DNA of 50,077 nt from Candidatus Parcubacteria bacterium (GTDB taxonomy: Bacteria; Patescibacteriota; Minisyncoccia; UBA6257; 2-01-FULL-56-20), in assembly GCA_027324805.1 (NCBI GenBank), contig DAHVRZ010000005.1, forward strand, positions 1-50,077. Reading direction: 5' to 3'. Each line of letters starts with the position of its first letter. Position 1 is the first letter of the stretch. The notes below the pieces were generated by a model. The model was not told the DNA's origin. It made no database searches and saw only the letters and a list, made by a program, of their open reading frames with translations. Shown here in pieces: positions 24,391-32,786 of this stretch. Both the position numbers and the translations under genes were made by a program.

Positions 24391-25373
24391 GCGAACTTCG
24401 ACAAGATCTTGTTTCGGGCGATTGGATATTGCTTGCGCCCGGACGGGCAACCCGTCCGAGATTTTTGGATGCGAAGCGTAAGCTCCGCAAGCCACTCCCC
24501 AAAAGAAAATGTCCCTTTGAGGATCTTTCAACGGCGAGTTCAGAGCCGCCTCTCTTTCTTTCTCCCGAGGGAAAGAATTGGAACATTGCGGTAATCCGTA
24601 ATAAATATCCAGCCGTTACCGAGGATGGCGAACATTCCAAACCGTTCCATCACGGCATTTATCTCGGGCGCATGGCCATAGGTACGCATAATCTCCTTAT
24701 TACAAGGGATCATTATGCTCCGTTCGCCGCCCTTCCCGTTGCGGACGCCGTATCGGTATTCGCGACGATCAGGGAATTCCACCGCGCTGCGGCAAAGGAT
24801 GCGTGCGTGAGATATATTTCTTCATTTTATAATTATGGGACGCTTGCGGGTTCGTCCGTATGGCATCCCCATTATCAGATGCTCGCCCTTCCCATCACTC
24901 CCGACCACGTGGAGCATTCCCTTCGCGGAGCTTCGGACTATTTCCGGAAGCATAAGCGGTGCGTGCGGTGCGATATCATCCGCGCCGAACGGATGGAAAA
25001 AACGAGGGTCATTGCGGAAAACGCACATGCGGTCGCGATCGCACCCTACGCATCAAAAAAACCGTTCGAGATAAGCGTCCTTCCAAAACACCATTTTTCG
25101 TCGCTGCGCGATACGTCGCCCGCAGCGCTCCGCGGTGTCGCGCTCCTGACCCGCGAGATCGCGGGACGTTTCAAGCGTTACCTCAACGATCCGGATTTCA
25201 ATTTCTATATCCACGATACGCCATTCGGCAAACATGACCATCGGCACCACCATTGGCACGTCGAAATGGTGCCGAGAATGACCACAGATGCCGGGTTCGA
25301 GCTCTCGACAAGCATCATAATCAACATCGTTGATCCCGACCATGCCGCCGCGATCCTGCGTGGGGAGCGGTAG
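24387..25373 (+). CDS. galT: Galactose-1-phosphate uridylyltransferase family protein
   Basis: The 328-residue protein has the GalT plan of two HIT-like halves. It begins LRQDLVSGDWILLAPGRATR. The active-site motif HPHYQ (His160, His162) matches HPHGQ of GalT. The second half has HDHRHHHWHVEMVPR. Zinc-ligand-like cysteines occur at Cys42 and in CVRC. GalT exchanges UMP between UDP-glucose and galactose-1-phosphate; related enzymes act on other sugar phosphates, so the substrate is not certain. It overlaps mrdA by four bases, which suggests a link to envelope sugar supply. Confidence 0.8.
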   Translation: MSELRQDLVSGDWILLAPGRATRPRFLDAKRKLRKPLPKRKCPFEDLSTASSEPPLFLSPEGKNWNIAVIRNKYPAVTEDGEHSKPFHHGIYLGRMAIGTHNLLITRDHYAPFAALPVADAVSVFATIREFHRAAAKDACVRYISSFYNYGTLAGSSVWHPHYQMLALPITPDHVEHSLRGASDYFRKHKRCVRCDIIRAERMEKTRVIAENAHAVAIAPYASKKPFEISVLPKHHFSSLRDTSPAALRGVALLTREIAGRFKRYLNDPDFNFYIHDTPFGKHDHRHHHWHVEMVPRMTTDAGFELSTSIIINIVDPDHAAAILRGER

Positions 25374-25403
25374 GCCGTGCATTTATATACCATCATCATT
25401 ACC

Positions 25404-25766
25404 ATGGCGGAATTGATCGGCGGCAAACATAGATCGATAGTTGCAATGGGCACCGCGGCGCTCGCATTCGCGGGAGGGGGGTTCATGTGGGCGCTCGCGG
25501 CGCTCGGGGAGAGGGGAAACGGCGGTGTCGCCGCGGGACCGTTCATCCTTCATTTCAACGACATTTCCGGCATCACGCAGGTTGGTTCCGTGGGGGAGCT
25601 TGCACGTGCGGGGATCTTTGCCGTGGTTGCGGTCATTGCGAGTTTCGCTGTGGCATTCGAGCTTGATCGGCGCGATCGCATACTCGGCAAACTCATGGCT
25701 GCCGTCACCCTTGCCGCGACGGTCTTGCTTTTTATCGCCTGTGCGGCTATACTGAACGTCAATTGA
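25404..25766 (+). CDS. Small three-helix membrane protein of unknown function
   Basis: From the ATG at 25404 the protein has 120 residues with three hydrophobic helices (about 14-32, 62-84 and 93-115). Between helices 1 and 2 there is a polar segment PFILHFNDISGITQVGS. The motif LHFNDxxGI followed by a Gly recurs in small membrane proteins of CPR bacteria, as far as I recall, with no known function. A GTG at 25377 would add nine residues. It sits between galT and rplU; its stop overlaps the -10 region of rplU. Confidence 0.6.
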   Translation: MAELIGGKHRSIVAMGTAALAFAGGGFMWALAALGERGNGGVAAGPFILHFNDISGITQVGSVGELARAGIFAVVAVIASFAVAFELDRRDRILGKLMAAVTLAATVLLFIACAAILNVN

Positions 25767-25770
25767 TACT
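25765..25770 (+). promoter_or_regulatory. -10-like GATACT before rplU
   Basis: GATACT lies seven bases before the ATG at 25778. An alternative TATACT is at 25748-25753. Confidence 0.4.
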
Positions 25771-25777
25771 AAACCCT

Positions 25778-26095
25778 ATGGCTAAGGATTTTGCGATTAT
25801 TTTGACCGGCGGCAAGCAATATAAGGTGTCCGCGGGCGACAAGCTCAAAGTGGAGAATATCGAAGGCGCCGAAGAGGGCGGAACGGTGGTCTTTGATGCC
25901 GTCCTTCTGCGCTCCTCCGACGGTTCGGTTGAAGTCGGCGCGCCTCACGTTGCCGGAGCCAAAGCCGAGGCAAAGGTTTTGCGTAATGCACGGGAGAAGA
26001 AAAAGATCATTTTCAAATATCATCCGAAGACCCGCAGCCGCCGAAAGAAGGGGCATCGTCAGGAGTTCACGGAAATCGAGATCACGAAGATCTAA
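25778..26095 (+). CDS. rplU: 50S ribosomal protein L21
   Basis: The 105-residue protein has the L21 sequence FAIILTGGKQYKVSAGDKLK at the N-terminus and IIFKYHPKTRSRRKKGHRQ near the C-terminus, which contacts 23S rRNA. The ATG at 25778 is chosen because L21 normally begins just before this motif; the upstream TTG at 25763 overlaps the preceding stop. The usual neighbour rpmA (L27) is absent here. A terminator follows directly. Confidence 0.95.
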   Translation: MAKDFAIILTGGKQYKVSAGDKLKVENIEGAEEGGTVVFDAVLLRSSDGSVEVGAPHVAGAKAEAKVLRNAREKKKIIFKYHPKTRSRRKKGHRQEFTEIEITKI

Positions 26096-26104
26096 CGAAT
26101 CAGG

Positions 26105-26128
26105 AAAGCCGCCCGGGAGGGCGGCTTT
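26105..26128. terminator. Bidirectional terminator between rplU and the convergent glycosyltransferase
   Basis: AAAGCCGCCC-GGGA-GGGCGGCTTT is a perfect 10-bp stem with A and T runs on both sides. It touches the stop codon (26128-26130) of the minus-strand gene, so it serves both genes. Confidence 0.85.
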
Positions 26129-27660
26129 CAGTTTATGTAAAATATGTCAGCGGAAGGGGTGCCGACGGGCATGGTATCCATTCCCATCGTCGGACTTCCG
26201 GGAACTATATAGTGGATATTGCGTGCCGCGGCGTCCGCGCCGGTGAAAGAGTGTGTGACGAACATTACTGTTTCGGCAGGAATGGGCACGCCCCGTGCAA
26301 GTACGCCCCCTGCATTTACGACGACATATTTCGGCGTGCTTGAGGGGAGTGCATTTATTGCGTCGCCGACGAGCACGTAATTTTCATTGAACGCACCCGG
26401 AACATTCGGATTTTCCGCCCAGGTGAAGAAATATTCGGTGTAGCCAAAAATGGCGACAATGATGAGGAAAATGATGAGGATGGATCTTGTGATCTCGTTG
26501 CGCCAATGCAGGTGTTCTTCCGCAAAGCGCCAGAGCCACACGCCGCCGACCGTTGCGAAAACAAGTGCTGGTGCAAGTGCGAGGATCGAACGGAGTGCGT
26601 GCGGGATACCTTCATCCGATGCGGCGGCGGGCAGTATTCCGAGGGCAAACCATGCAAACGTAAGCAAAAGAGCGAATGGCGGGAACATGTCGGCCGAAGC
26701 ATCGCTCGCGATGGCGTTGCGTCGCGTGCGCCAGCTTTTTATCAACGAAATGATCGCAATGACGATGCCAAGGAGGAACAGAGTGCCGACGGGCGAAGGG
26801 AGTTCCGCGGCTCCGCTCACATTTTGTCGCCAGTTATAATCGCCGTGCCAATTGAACATGAGCAATTCTTTTGCGATATTCGTCGCGAATACTGCGGCGG
26901 GGTTTGAGCTGCTTGTTACGGCTATTTCGCTCGTGCGGCCGAAGAAACTTCCAGGATGGCTCGCAAAATACCAGCCGATGGGCGTCGCAACGATGATTGT
27001 CGCAATGAGGAATATCGCGGTCTTTTTCCAGAAGCCGGGCTTTCTCAGAAAGAAAGGTATGAACAAAAGGAAAAGTGCAGGTGTATCGCGATAAGCAATG
27101 TAGGTATAGAAACCGGTGCCGTAGATGATGCCGGCAACTGCCGCATACCACCAGCCGGATGCGGTTGTTTTACCATCGCGCTCCGCGCGCAGCGACTTCA
27201 CAAAGAGCCATAACGCCCAAGTAAGGAATAATGGGGCGAGGATCGCACGGAAGCCGATGCGAGAGAAAATGATACCCCAGAAGCTCGTTGCAAGAAGGAA
27301 TGCCGCGAAAAGTCCTGCGGCGTCGCCGAGGAGTTCCGCAATGAGCAGATAAAGCCCCCAGACGGTAAGCACGCCAGCGACCGCGGCGGGCAGGCGCACG
27401 ATCCATGGCTGCGTGGTTTCTGCGGAGGGCACTATTTTGAACGTAAGGGCGAGGATATTCACGTAGAGTCCCTCGCGTCCGTTATCTTCGACATAGAACG
27501 GCTGGAAGTGTCCGGTTTCCGCAACTTCGATCGCATTATTGCCATCCATTGCCTCGTCGGGATAGAGTCCCGAGGGAACGGTGGTTAAATGGTAGAAGCG
27601 GAGGAAGGTTGCTATAATGAGAATACCGACCAACAACGACCATCGAAGGCGTTTGGACAT
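26128..27660 (-). CDS. GT-C family membrane glycosyltransferase (PMT/ArnT-like)
   Basis: The 510-residue polytopic membrane protein has about ten or more transmembrane helices and an acidic YPDEAMDGNNA in the first outer loop, where PMT_2/ArnT-type enzymes have their catalytic acidic residue. These enzymes move sugars from polyprenyl phosphate to proteins or lipids on the outer face of the membrane. The C-terminal outer domain contains ENPNVPGAFNENYVLVGDAI. The acceptor is unknown. The ATG at 27660 (MSKRLRW) is chosen over one at 27702 because a minus-strand TATACT lies eight bases before it and the longer version would overlap the divergent gene. Confidence 0.8.
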   Translation of the reverse strand: MSKRLRWSLLVGILIIATFLRFYHLTTVPSGLYPDEAMDGNNAIEVAETGHFQPFYVEDNGREGLYVNILALTFKIVPSAETTQPWIVRLPAAVAGVLTVWGLYLLIAELLGDAAGLFAAFLLATSFWGIIFSRIGFRAILAPLFLTWALWLFVKSLRAERDGKTTASGWWYAAVAGIIYGTGFYTYIAYRDTPALFLLFIPFFLRKPGFWKKTAIFLIATIIVATPIGWYFASHPGSFFGRTSEIAVTSSSNPAAVFATNIAKELLMFNWHGDYNWRQNVSGAAELPSPVGTLFLLGIVIAIISLIKSWRTRRNAIASDASADMFPPFALLLTFAWFALGILPAAASDEGIPHALRSILALAPALVFATVGGVWLWRFAEEHLHWRNEITRSILIIFLIIVAIFGYTEYFFTWAENPNVPGAFNENYVLVGDAINALPSSTPKYVVVNAGGVLARGVPIPAETVMFVTHSFTGADAAARNIHYIVPGSPTMGMDTMPVGTPSADIFYIN

Positions 27661-27668
27661 ATATATCC

Positions 27669-27676
27669 AGTATAGC
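27669..27676. promoter_or_regulatory. Shared bidirectional -10 region between divergent genes
   Basis: The plus strand reads TATAGC at 27671-27676, seven bases before the ATG at 27684. The minus strand reads TATACT at 27674-27669, eight bases before the ATG at 27660. The layout and 2-base offset are the same as at 12508-12515. Confidence 0.6.
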
Positions 27677-27683
27677 AAATCAT

Positions 27684-28127
27684 ATGGACCAACCATCACC
27701 ATCTTCCTTTGAAAAAGAGATCGAATCGGATATTGCGAAGCTTGCCGTAGAGATCAAGAATCGGCGCGAGGGTATTGCCGTCCAGAATTATAATGAACGG
27801 GAGCTTTTGAAGGAGGCGATCCGCGCGTTCCCCAACTTGGAGAAAACCCCCGCGACCGCTCCGATTTCCGCGCCTGCATCGGCTCCCGCCTCCGCTCCGG
27901 TTCCTGCTTCCGCGACGATGTCGAGCGTTCTTCCCGAATATGCGCAAAGCGCCCCGCCGGAGGTGAAGCTTGAGATCGAATACCTGCTTGATACCGCGTT
28001 CCGTCACGGCATCGGCAAGGCACTCGCCGAATCCGAACGATCATCATACTTCGTTCAGGATGCGTTCCATGATGCGCTCGCCGGGAGGCTCTATCCGGAA
28101 TTGCAGAAGCGCGGCATCGTGAAGTAA
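27684..28127 (+). CDS. Uncharacterised protein with Ala/Pro linker, upstream of the TraG-like ATPase
   Basis: The 147-residue protein has two helical parts: residues 1-50 (FEKEIESDIAKLAVEIKN) and 95-147 (EVKLEIEYLLDTAFRHGIGKALAESE). They are joined by an Ala/Pro/Ser-rich linker (about 55-80). It has no membrane segment or catalytic motif. It lies 38 bases before the TraG/VirD4-like ATPase gene and may be a partner or adaptor for it; this is inferred from position only. It is transcribed divergently from the glycosyltransferase. Confidence 0.65.
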   Translation: MDQPSPSSFEKEIESDIAKLAVEIKNRREGIAVQNYNERELLKEAIRAFPNLEKTPATAPISAPASAPASAPVPASATMSSVLPEYAQSAPPEVKLEIEYLLDTAFRHGIGKALAESERSSYFVQDAFHDALAGRLYPELQKRGIVK

Positions 28128-28152
28128 GAGGCTGAGACGTTTTTCCTTGTGC

Positions 28153-28158
28153 TACAAT
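28153..28158 (+). promoter_or_regulatory. -10 box TACAAT before the ATPase gene
   Basis: TACAAT is followed by seven bases and the ATG at 28166. Confidence 0.5.
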
Positions 28159-28165
28159 TAAAGCA

Positions 28166-30559
28166 ATGGGTGCTTTTTACCTACTCCTTGCCGTTGTCGT
28201 GGGCGCCTTTGCGGGTGTCGCGGCGTTTTTTATTGTACGCGCTGCAGCCCGGCGGAGGGTGTTCGATTCGCTCCAGACAGCGATCTTTCTGGTGAGGGTT
28301 CCGAAGGGTTCGGCGGACGAAAAAGGAAACGGCACGGAGGGGAACGACTTCAAATCCGAACTTGCACATTTTGAGCAACTGCTCGGTTCGCTTGCGGCGA
28401 TCAGGAAGCCGTTCGCTTTCGAGGTCGCGGTGCCCCACGTGGGAGAAGAGATCCATTTTTACATGGTGGTGCCGAAGCTTTCCTCTGAGACCGCGGCGAA
28501 GCAGGTGCAGGGGTTGTGGAGCGGCGCAAGCGTGGAGCGCGTGGATGACGATTACACCGTCTTCAATGTGCACGGAGCAACGATGGCCGCTTACATTATC
28601 GAAAAAGAGAATTTCGCCTTGCCGGTCCGGACGTACGCGGAGCTCGGCGTCGATTCTTTCGAATCGATCGTGGGGGCGTTCGCGAGGATAAACGAGATCG
28701 GCGAAGGGGCTTCGCTCCAGATCATCGCCCGTCCGGCATTCCCAAGCGCGAAGAAAACGATCCATGGCTATATTGAGCTTCTGAAGCGCGGCGAGAAACT
28801 GGAGAAGGTATTCAAATCGGGCTTTGCGACCGGCCTTTCCGATGCGGCCAAGCTCCTCAATCCCGATTCAAAAGAACAACAGAAAAAGAAGGAGAAAGAG
28901 AAGGTGGTGGATGACGAGGCAGTGAAGGCACTCACCGCGAAAGCATCGAAGCCGCTTTTCGACGTGAATGTGCGGCTCGTCGCAAGCGCCGGATCGCAGT
29001 TCCAGGCTGACGACATCCTTGACGGCCTTGCCGCCGGCTTCAGCCAGTTCGCAAGCCCGATGCGCAACGAATTCAAAGTGGTGAAGCCACGCAATCCGAA
29101 GTCGCTCATTGAAAAGTTCATCTACCGCACCTTCGACGATTCCCAGAAGATGACCCTTTCCGCGGAGGAGATCGCGAGCTTTTATCATCTGCCCATCTCG
29201 TCCACGGAGACGCCGCATGTGAAATGGCTCAAGGCGAAAGAAGCGCCGCCACCGGAGAATATGCCGAAAGAAGGCCTTCTCCTTGGCGAGAGCGCATTTC
29301 ATGGGGCTACGCGGCCGATATTTCTTGCCGATGAAGATCGTCGCCGGCATATCTATATTGTCGGTCAGACGGGTACCGGCAAATCCACCCTGCTCAATAA
29401 TCTTCTTATAGAAGATATTGCGCGAGGAAAAGGTGTGGCAGTGATCGATCCGCACGGTGATCTTGTGGAAAAGGCCCTCGCATTCGTACCGAAGGAACGG
29501 CTTGATGACGTTATCTATTTCGATCCCGGCGACCTCACGCGGCCGATCGGGCTCAATATGCTCGATCACGATCCAAACAAGCCGGAGGAACGAACATTCA
29601 TAGTGAACGAGATGCAGAGCATCTTCGACAAGCTTTTCGATCAGGAGTCCATGGGGCCGATGTTCCAACAATACATGCGGAACGCACTCCTGCTTCTTAT
29701 GGAGGATATGCCGAACGAGCCGGCTACGCTCGTCGAAGTGCCGCGCGTCTTTACCGACAGCGCATACCGCATGCGCAAATTGGCGCGCATCCACAATCCG
29801 GTGGTCATGGATTTTTGGGAAAAGGAGGCGGTGAAAGCCGGTGGCGAGGCGTCGCTCGCAAACATGACGCCGTACATCACCTCGAAGTTCGGCGGATTCA
29901 TCACGAACGATTACATGCGGCCGATCATCGGTCAGGCGAAATCGGCGTTCAATTTCCGTGATGTGATGGATTCCGGAAAAATCCTCCTCGTCAACCTTTC
30001 AAAGGGTAAAATAGGGGACATCAATGCGAGCCTGCTCGGCATGGTCTTCACGGGCAAGATCCTGATGGCCGCCCTTTCGCGGACGGGAAGCGACGATGCC
30101 TCGCGCCGTGATTTCAACCTTTATATCGACGAATTCCAGAACTTCACGACCGATTCGATAGCGACCATTTTGAGCGAGGCGCGCAAATACCACCTTTCCC
30201 TCACGATGGCCCACCAGTTCATCGCCCAGCTCACCGATACGATCAAAGCTGCGGTGTTCGGCAACGTTGGCTCCGAGATCGTGATGCGCGTGGGCGTGGA
30301 AGATGCCGAATTTCTCGCCAAGCAGTTCGAGCCGGTCTTTAACGAGAACGATCTCATCAATATCGATAATTTCAACGCGTATGCGAAGATCCTCGTGAAC
30401 GGCCAGACTTCAAAGCCCTTCAATCTCAAAGTGGGAACGCAATCCTGGGCGCCGGGCAATGCGGATCTCGTGCCGAAGCTCAAGGAGTATTCGCGGCTCA
30501 AATACGGGATGGATCGGCAGCAGATCGAGGAAGAGATCTATAAGCGATTGCGGGGATAG
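28166..30559 (+). CDS. TraG/VirD4-like (DUF87-type) membrane-anchored DNA-translocating ATPase
   Basis: The 797-residue protein has one N-terminal transmembrane helix (residues 2-26), a large region of about 370 residues, then a P-loop ATPase domain. Walker A is GQTGTGKS (near nucleotide 29370), followed by VIDPHGDLVEKAL. Walker B is YIDEFQNF (near 30125). SEARKYHLSLTMAHQFIAQL is the glutamine-containing sensor of VirD4/TraG/FtsK-HerA type motors. Such proteins couple DNA or protein substrates to type IV secretion, or act alone. No relaxase, VirB or pilus genes are in the window, so a stand-alone role, perhaps in DNA uptake or transfer, is an inference. A charged Lys/Glu run follows near 28880. 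Confidence 0.85.
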   Translation: MGAFYLLLAVVVGAFAGVAAFFIVRAAARRRVFDSLQTAIFLVRVPKGSADEKGNGTEGNDFKSELAHFEQLLGSLAAIRKPFAFEVAVPHVGEEIHFYMVVPKLSSETAAKQVQGLWSGASVERVDDDYTVFNVHGATMAAYIIEKENFALPVRTYAELGVDSFESIVGAFARINEIGEGASLQIIARPAFPSAKKTIHGYIELLKRGEKLEKVFKSGFATGLSDAAKLLNPDSKEQQKKKEKEKVVDDEAVKALTAKASKPLFDVNVRLVASAGSQFQADDILDGLAAGFSQFASPMRNEFKVVKPRNPKSLIEKFIYRTFDDSQKMTLSAEEIASFYHLPISSTETPHVKWLKAKEAPPPENMPKEGLLLGESAFHGATRPIFLADEDRRRHIYIVGQTGTGKSTLLNNLLIEDIARGKGVAVIDPHGDLVEKALAFVPKERLDDVIYFDPGDLTRPIGLNMLDHDPNKPEERTFIVNEMQSIFDKLFDQESMGPMFQQYMRNALLLLMEDMPNEPATLVEVPRVFTDSAYRMRKLARIHNPVVMDFWEKEAVKAGGEASLANMTPYITSKFGGFITNDYMRPIIGQAKSAFNFRDVMDSGKILLVNLSKGKIGDINASLLGMVFTGKILMAALSRTGSDDASRRDFNLYIDEFQNFTTDSIATILSEARKYHLSLTMAHQFIAQLTDTIKAAVFGNVGSEIVMRVGVEDAEFLAKQFEPVFNENDLINIDNFNAYAKILVNGQTSKPFNLKVGTQSWAPGNADLVPKLKEYSRLKYGMDRQQIEEEIYKRLRG

Positions 30560-30585
30560 GACTGTCTGATTTCCCGGGATTCTGA

Positions 30586-30591
30586 TAAAAT
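30586..30591 (+). promoter_or_regulatory. -10 box TAAAAT before pgk
   Basis: TAAAAT is followed by seven bases and the ATG at 30599, directly downstream of the ATPase stop. Confidence 0.45.
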
Positions 30592-30598
30592 TGGGTTA

Positions 30599-31771
30599 AT
30601 GATTCATTATCTCAGCAAGGCATCGCGGAAAGCGATCGCCGGCACGGCGCTTCTCAGGCTCGATTTCAATACGGAGGATGATTGGCGGATGCTTGCCGTC
30701 ATTCCGACGATACTGTTTTTATTAAAGAATGATTGCAGGATCGTCATCGTGAGCCATCGTGGGCGTCCGGAGGGCGGATCGCTCAATGACGGCGTCCCGG
30801 CGGGATTTCCTGCCGCTTTGCATCTCAAAAACGATGCGGCGGAACTTTCGAAACTTATAAAGAAACCCGTTATTTTTATTCGCCATTTCCGTTTCGCCGA
30901 GATAAAGAAGGAAGTCGCAACGTCGCCGAAGGGTTCTGTTTTTCTGCTCGATAATCTCCGTTTTCTGCCCGGCGAAGAGAAGAACGATCCCGCATTGGCG
31001 CGCCAGCTTGCCTCGCTTGCGGATTATTACGTGAACGACGCATTTGCCGTATCTCACCGTGCGAATGCATCGGTGGCCGCCGTCACGAAGTTCCTTGAAA
31101 GCTATGCCGGCCTTGAGCTTGAAAAGGAGATCGCGGGACTTTCCCGGGCGGTCGTTACGCCGAACCATCCGGTGGTTCTTATTTTGGGAGGGGCGAAGGC
31201 ATCGGATAAACTCGGCGTCATAAAGCATTTCCGTTCTTCCGGCAAGGCGGACCATTTTCTTCTGGGAGGAGGTTCGGCAAATAGCGTGCTCACGCTCAGG
31301 GGCTTTGATGTAAAAGATTCGCTTCGCGAGAGCGACCCTAAAACGCTTGCCGTGCTCACGCCGCTCGCCACGGACAAAAAAGTGGTCGTGCCCACGGACG
31401 TCGTATGGGGCGTCGGTTCGGACAAAAAGAAGATCCTTGATATTGGGCCGAAGGCGATACGCCGCTTTTCGGAGGCGATCGCCGCGGCGCGGACGATCAT
31501 CTGGAGCGGACCGCTTGGTTTCATCGAGAGAAAGGAATATACGAAGGGTAGTATTGCCGTTGCGCGGGCGATCGGCAGGAATCGAAAAGCCTTTTCACTT
31601 ACGGGCGGCGGAGAGACGGTGATGTTCCTCAAGAAATACAAACTCGACAAGCAATTCAGTTTTATCTCGACGGGCGGCGGAGCGATGCTCGACTTCCTCG
31701 CGGGGGAAAAATTACCCGGCATCGAGGCGCTGAAGCGGGTGAAGTCCAAACAAACAAAACCCAAACAATAA
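30599..31771 (+). CDS. pgk: Phosphoglycerate kinase
   Basis: The 390-residue protein carries the PGK signatures LLRLDFNTE, SHRGRPEGG, LLDNLRFLPGEEKND, NDAFAVSHRANAS, GGAKASDKLGV and LTGGGETVMFL. It makes ATP from 1,3-bisphosphoglycerate in lower glycolysis. The C-terminus has a basic Lys/Gln tail. Some signature positions differ from standard PGK (LDNLRF for LENLRF), but catalytic Arg and Lys residues appear kept. It leads a run of three same-strand genes (pgk, DHH, RNase H) with short gaps. Confidence 0.95.
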   Translation: MIHYLSKASRKAIAGTALLRLDFNTEDDWRMLAVIPTILFLLKNDCRIVIVSHRGRPEGGSLNDGVPAGFPAALHLKNDAAELSKLIKKPVIFIRHFRFAEIKKEVATSPKGSVFLLDNLRFLPGEEKNDPALARQLASLADYYVNDAFAVSHRANASVAAVTKFLESYAGLELEKEIAGLSRAVVTPNHPVVLILGGAKASDKLGVIKHFRSSGKADHFLLGGGSANSVLTLRGFDVKDSLRESDPKTLAVLTPLATDKKVVVPTDVVWGVGSDKKKILDIGPKAIRRFSEAIAAARTIIWSGPLGFIERKEYTKGSIAVARAIGRNRKAFSLTGGGETVMFLKKYKLDKQFSFISTGGGAMLDFLAGEKLPGIEALKRVKSKQTKPKQ

Positions 31772-31785
31772 TTACGGTCACAACA

Positions 31786-32760
31786 ATGATCTACGACGCC
31801 TATTTCCATAATGATTTCGACGGGCGCGCGAGCGCGGCAGTGATGCTTGCGTTCCTGCGGAGCCGCGGAGACGACATCGAGCATTTTGTTCCGGTGGATT
31901 TCAATCTCACGAAACAGTGGCTCGATGAAAAATTCTTTGCCAAGCACAGGCTGTTCAAAGGGAGGCGGAATCCCGCAATCGTCCTCGATTTCCCATACCA
32001 TCCCGGCGCGGCGATATGGTTCGACCACCATCCTACCACTTTCAAAAAGGAGGCTTGGCAAAAGAAGTTCAAGCGTGATATGTTCCACCGGCTCGATCCC
32101 TCATATCTTTCAAACTGCCATCTTACCTATACCGCACTCAAGGAAAACTTCGGCTGGAAACCTCCCGCTCATTTCCGCGAGCTCGTGAAATGGCTTGATG
32201 TGATCGATGGCGCGCGCTACGCTTCGGCCGAGCAGACGATCGCGATTAAGGAGCCCGCACTCGAGGTTACGGCGTATGTGGATGGAACGGAAGACGACCT
32301 CCGAGCAACGGCGGCATTCGTGGAGCTGCTTGCCACGGAGCCTCTCGGCGAGATCGCGAAGATGCCTGCGGTGCGCACGATGGCGGCAGCCGCACGCAAA
32401 ACCAATCTCAAAGCACTCGCATTCTATCGCAATCATCTCAAGGTGGAAGGCGATGCGACGTTCGTGGACCTTACCGGTACGGATTTTGCGACGCTTCGCT
32501 TTGCACCGTATTATCTTCATCCGAAGGTTCTTTATGCGGTACGCGTCACGAAGCGAGGGAGATTCTATCATGTTGGTGTCGGCGCAAATCCGTGGATGAC
32601 GGCGGCGGCACGGAAGAAGCATGCGGACGTCCATATCGGTGAACTTATGCGGAAGTTCGGCGGAGGAGGGCACAAGAATGCCGGAGCCTGCGAGATCGCG
32701 ACGAAACGCAAAGCGATCGCTGTTGCAAAGGCGATTATCCCCGTACTGAACGGGGATTAG
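31786..32760 (+). CDS. DHH-family phosphoesterase
   Basis: The 324-residue protein has the DHH catalytic motifs NDFDGRASAAVM (Asp10, Asp12) and FDHHP (residues 79-83), and a C-terminal DHHA1 domain with GGGGHKNAGACEI. The DHH-DHHA1 pair is typical of nanoRNase/pAp phosphatase and of c-di-AMP or RNA-degrading phosphodiesterases. The exact substrate is not clear. It is 14 bases after pgk with no Shine-Dalgarno site. It is followed by an RNase H gene, so a nucleic acid turnover role is plausible. Confidence 0.85.
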   Translation: MIYDAYFHNDFDGRASAAVMLAFLRSRGDDIEHFVPVDFNLTKQWLDEKFFAKHRLFKGRRNPAIVLDFPYHPGAAIWFDHHPTTFKKEAWQKKFKRDMFHRLDPSYLSNCHLTYTALKENFGWKPPAHFRELVKWLDVIDGARYASAEQTIAIKEPALEVTAYVDGTEDDLRATAAFVELLATEPLGEIAKMPAVRTMAAAARKTNLKALAFYRNHLKVEGDATFVDLTGTDFATLRFAPYYLHPKVLYAVRVTKRGRFYHVGVGANPWMTAAARKKHADVHIGELMRKFGGGGHKNAGACEIATKRKAIAVAKAIIPVLNGD

Positions 32761-32786
32761 GAGAGGCATTTAACCCATTTTTTTCA

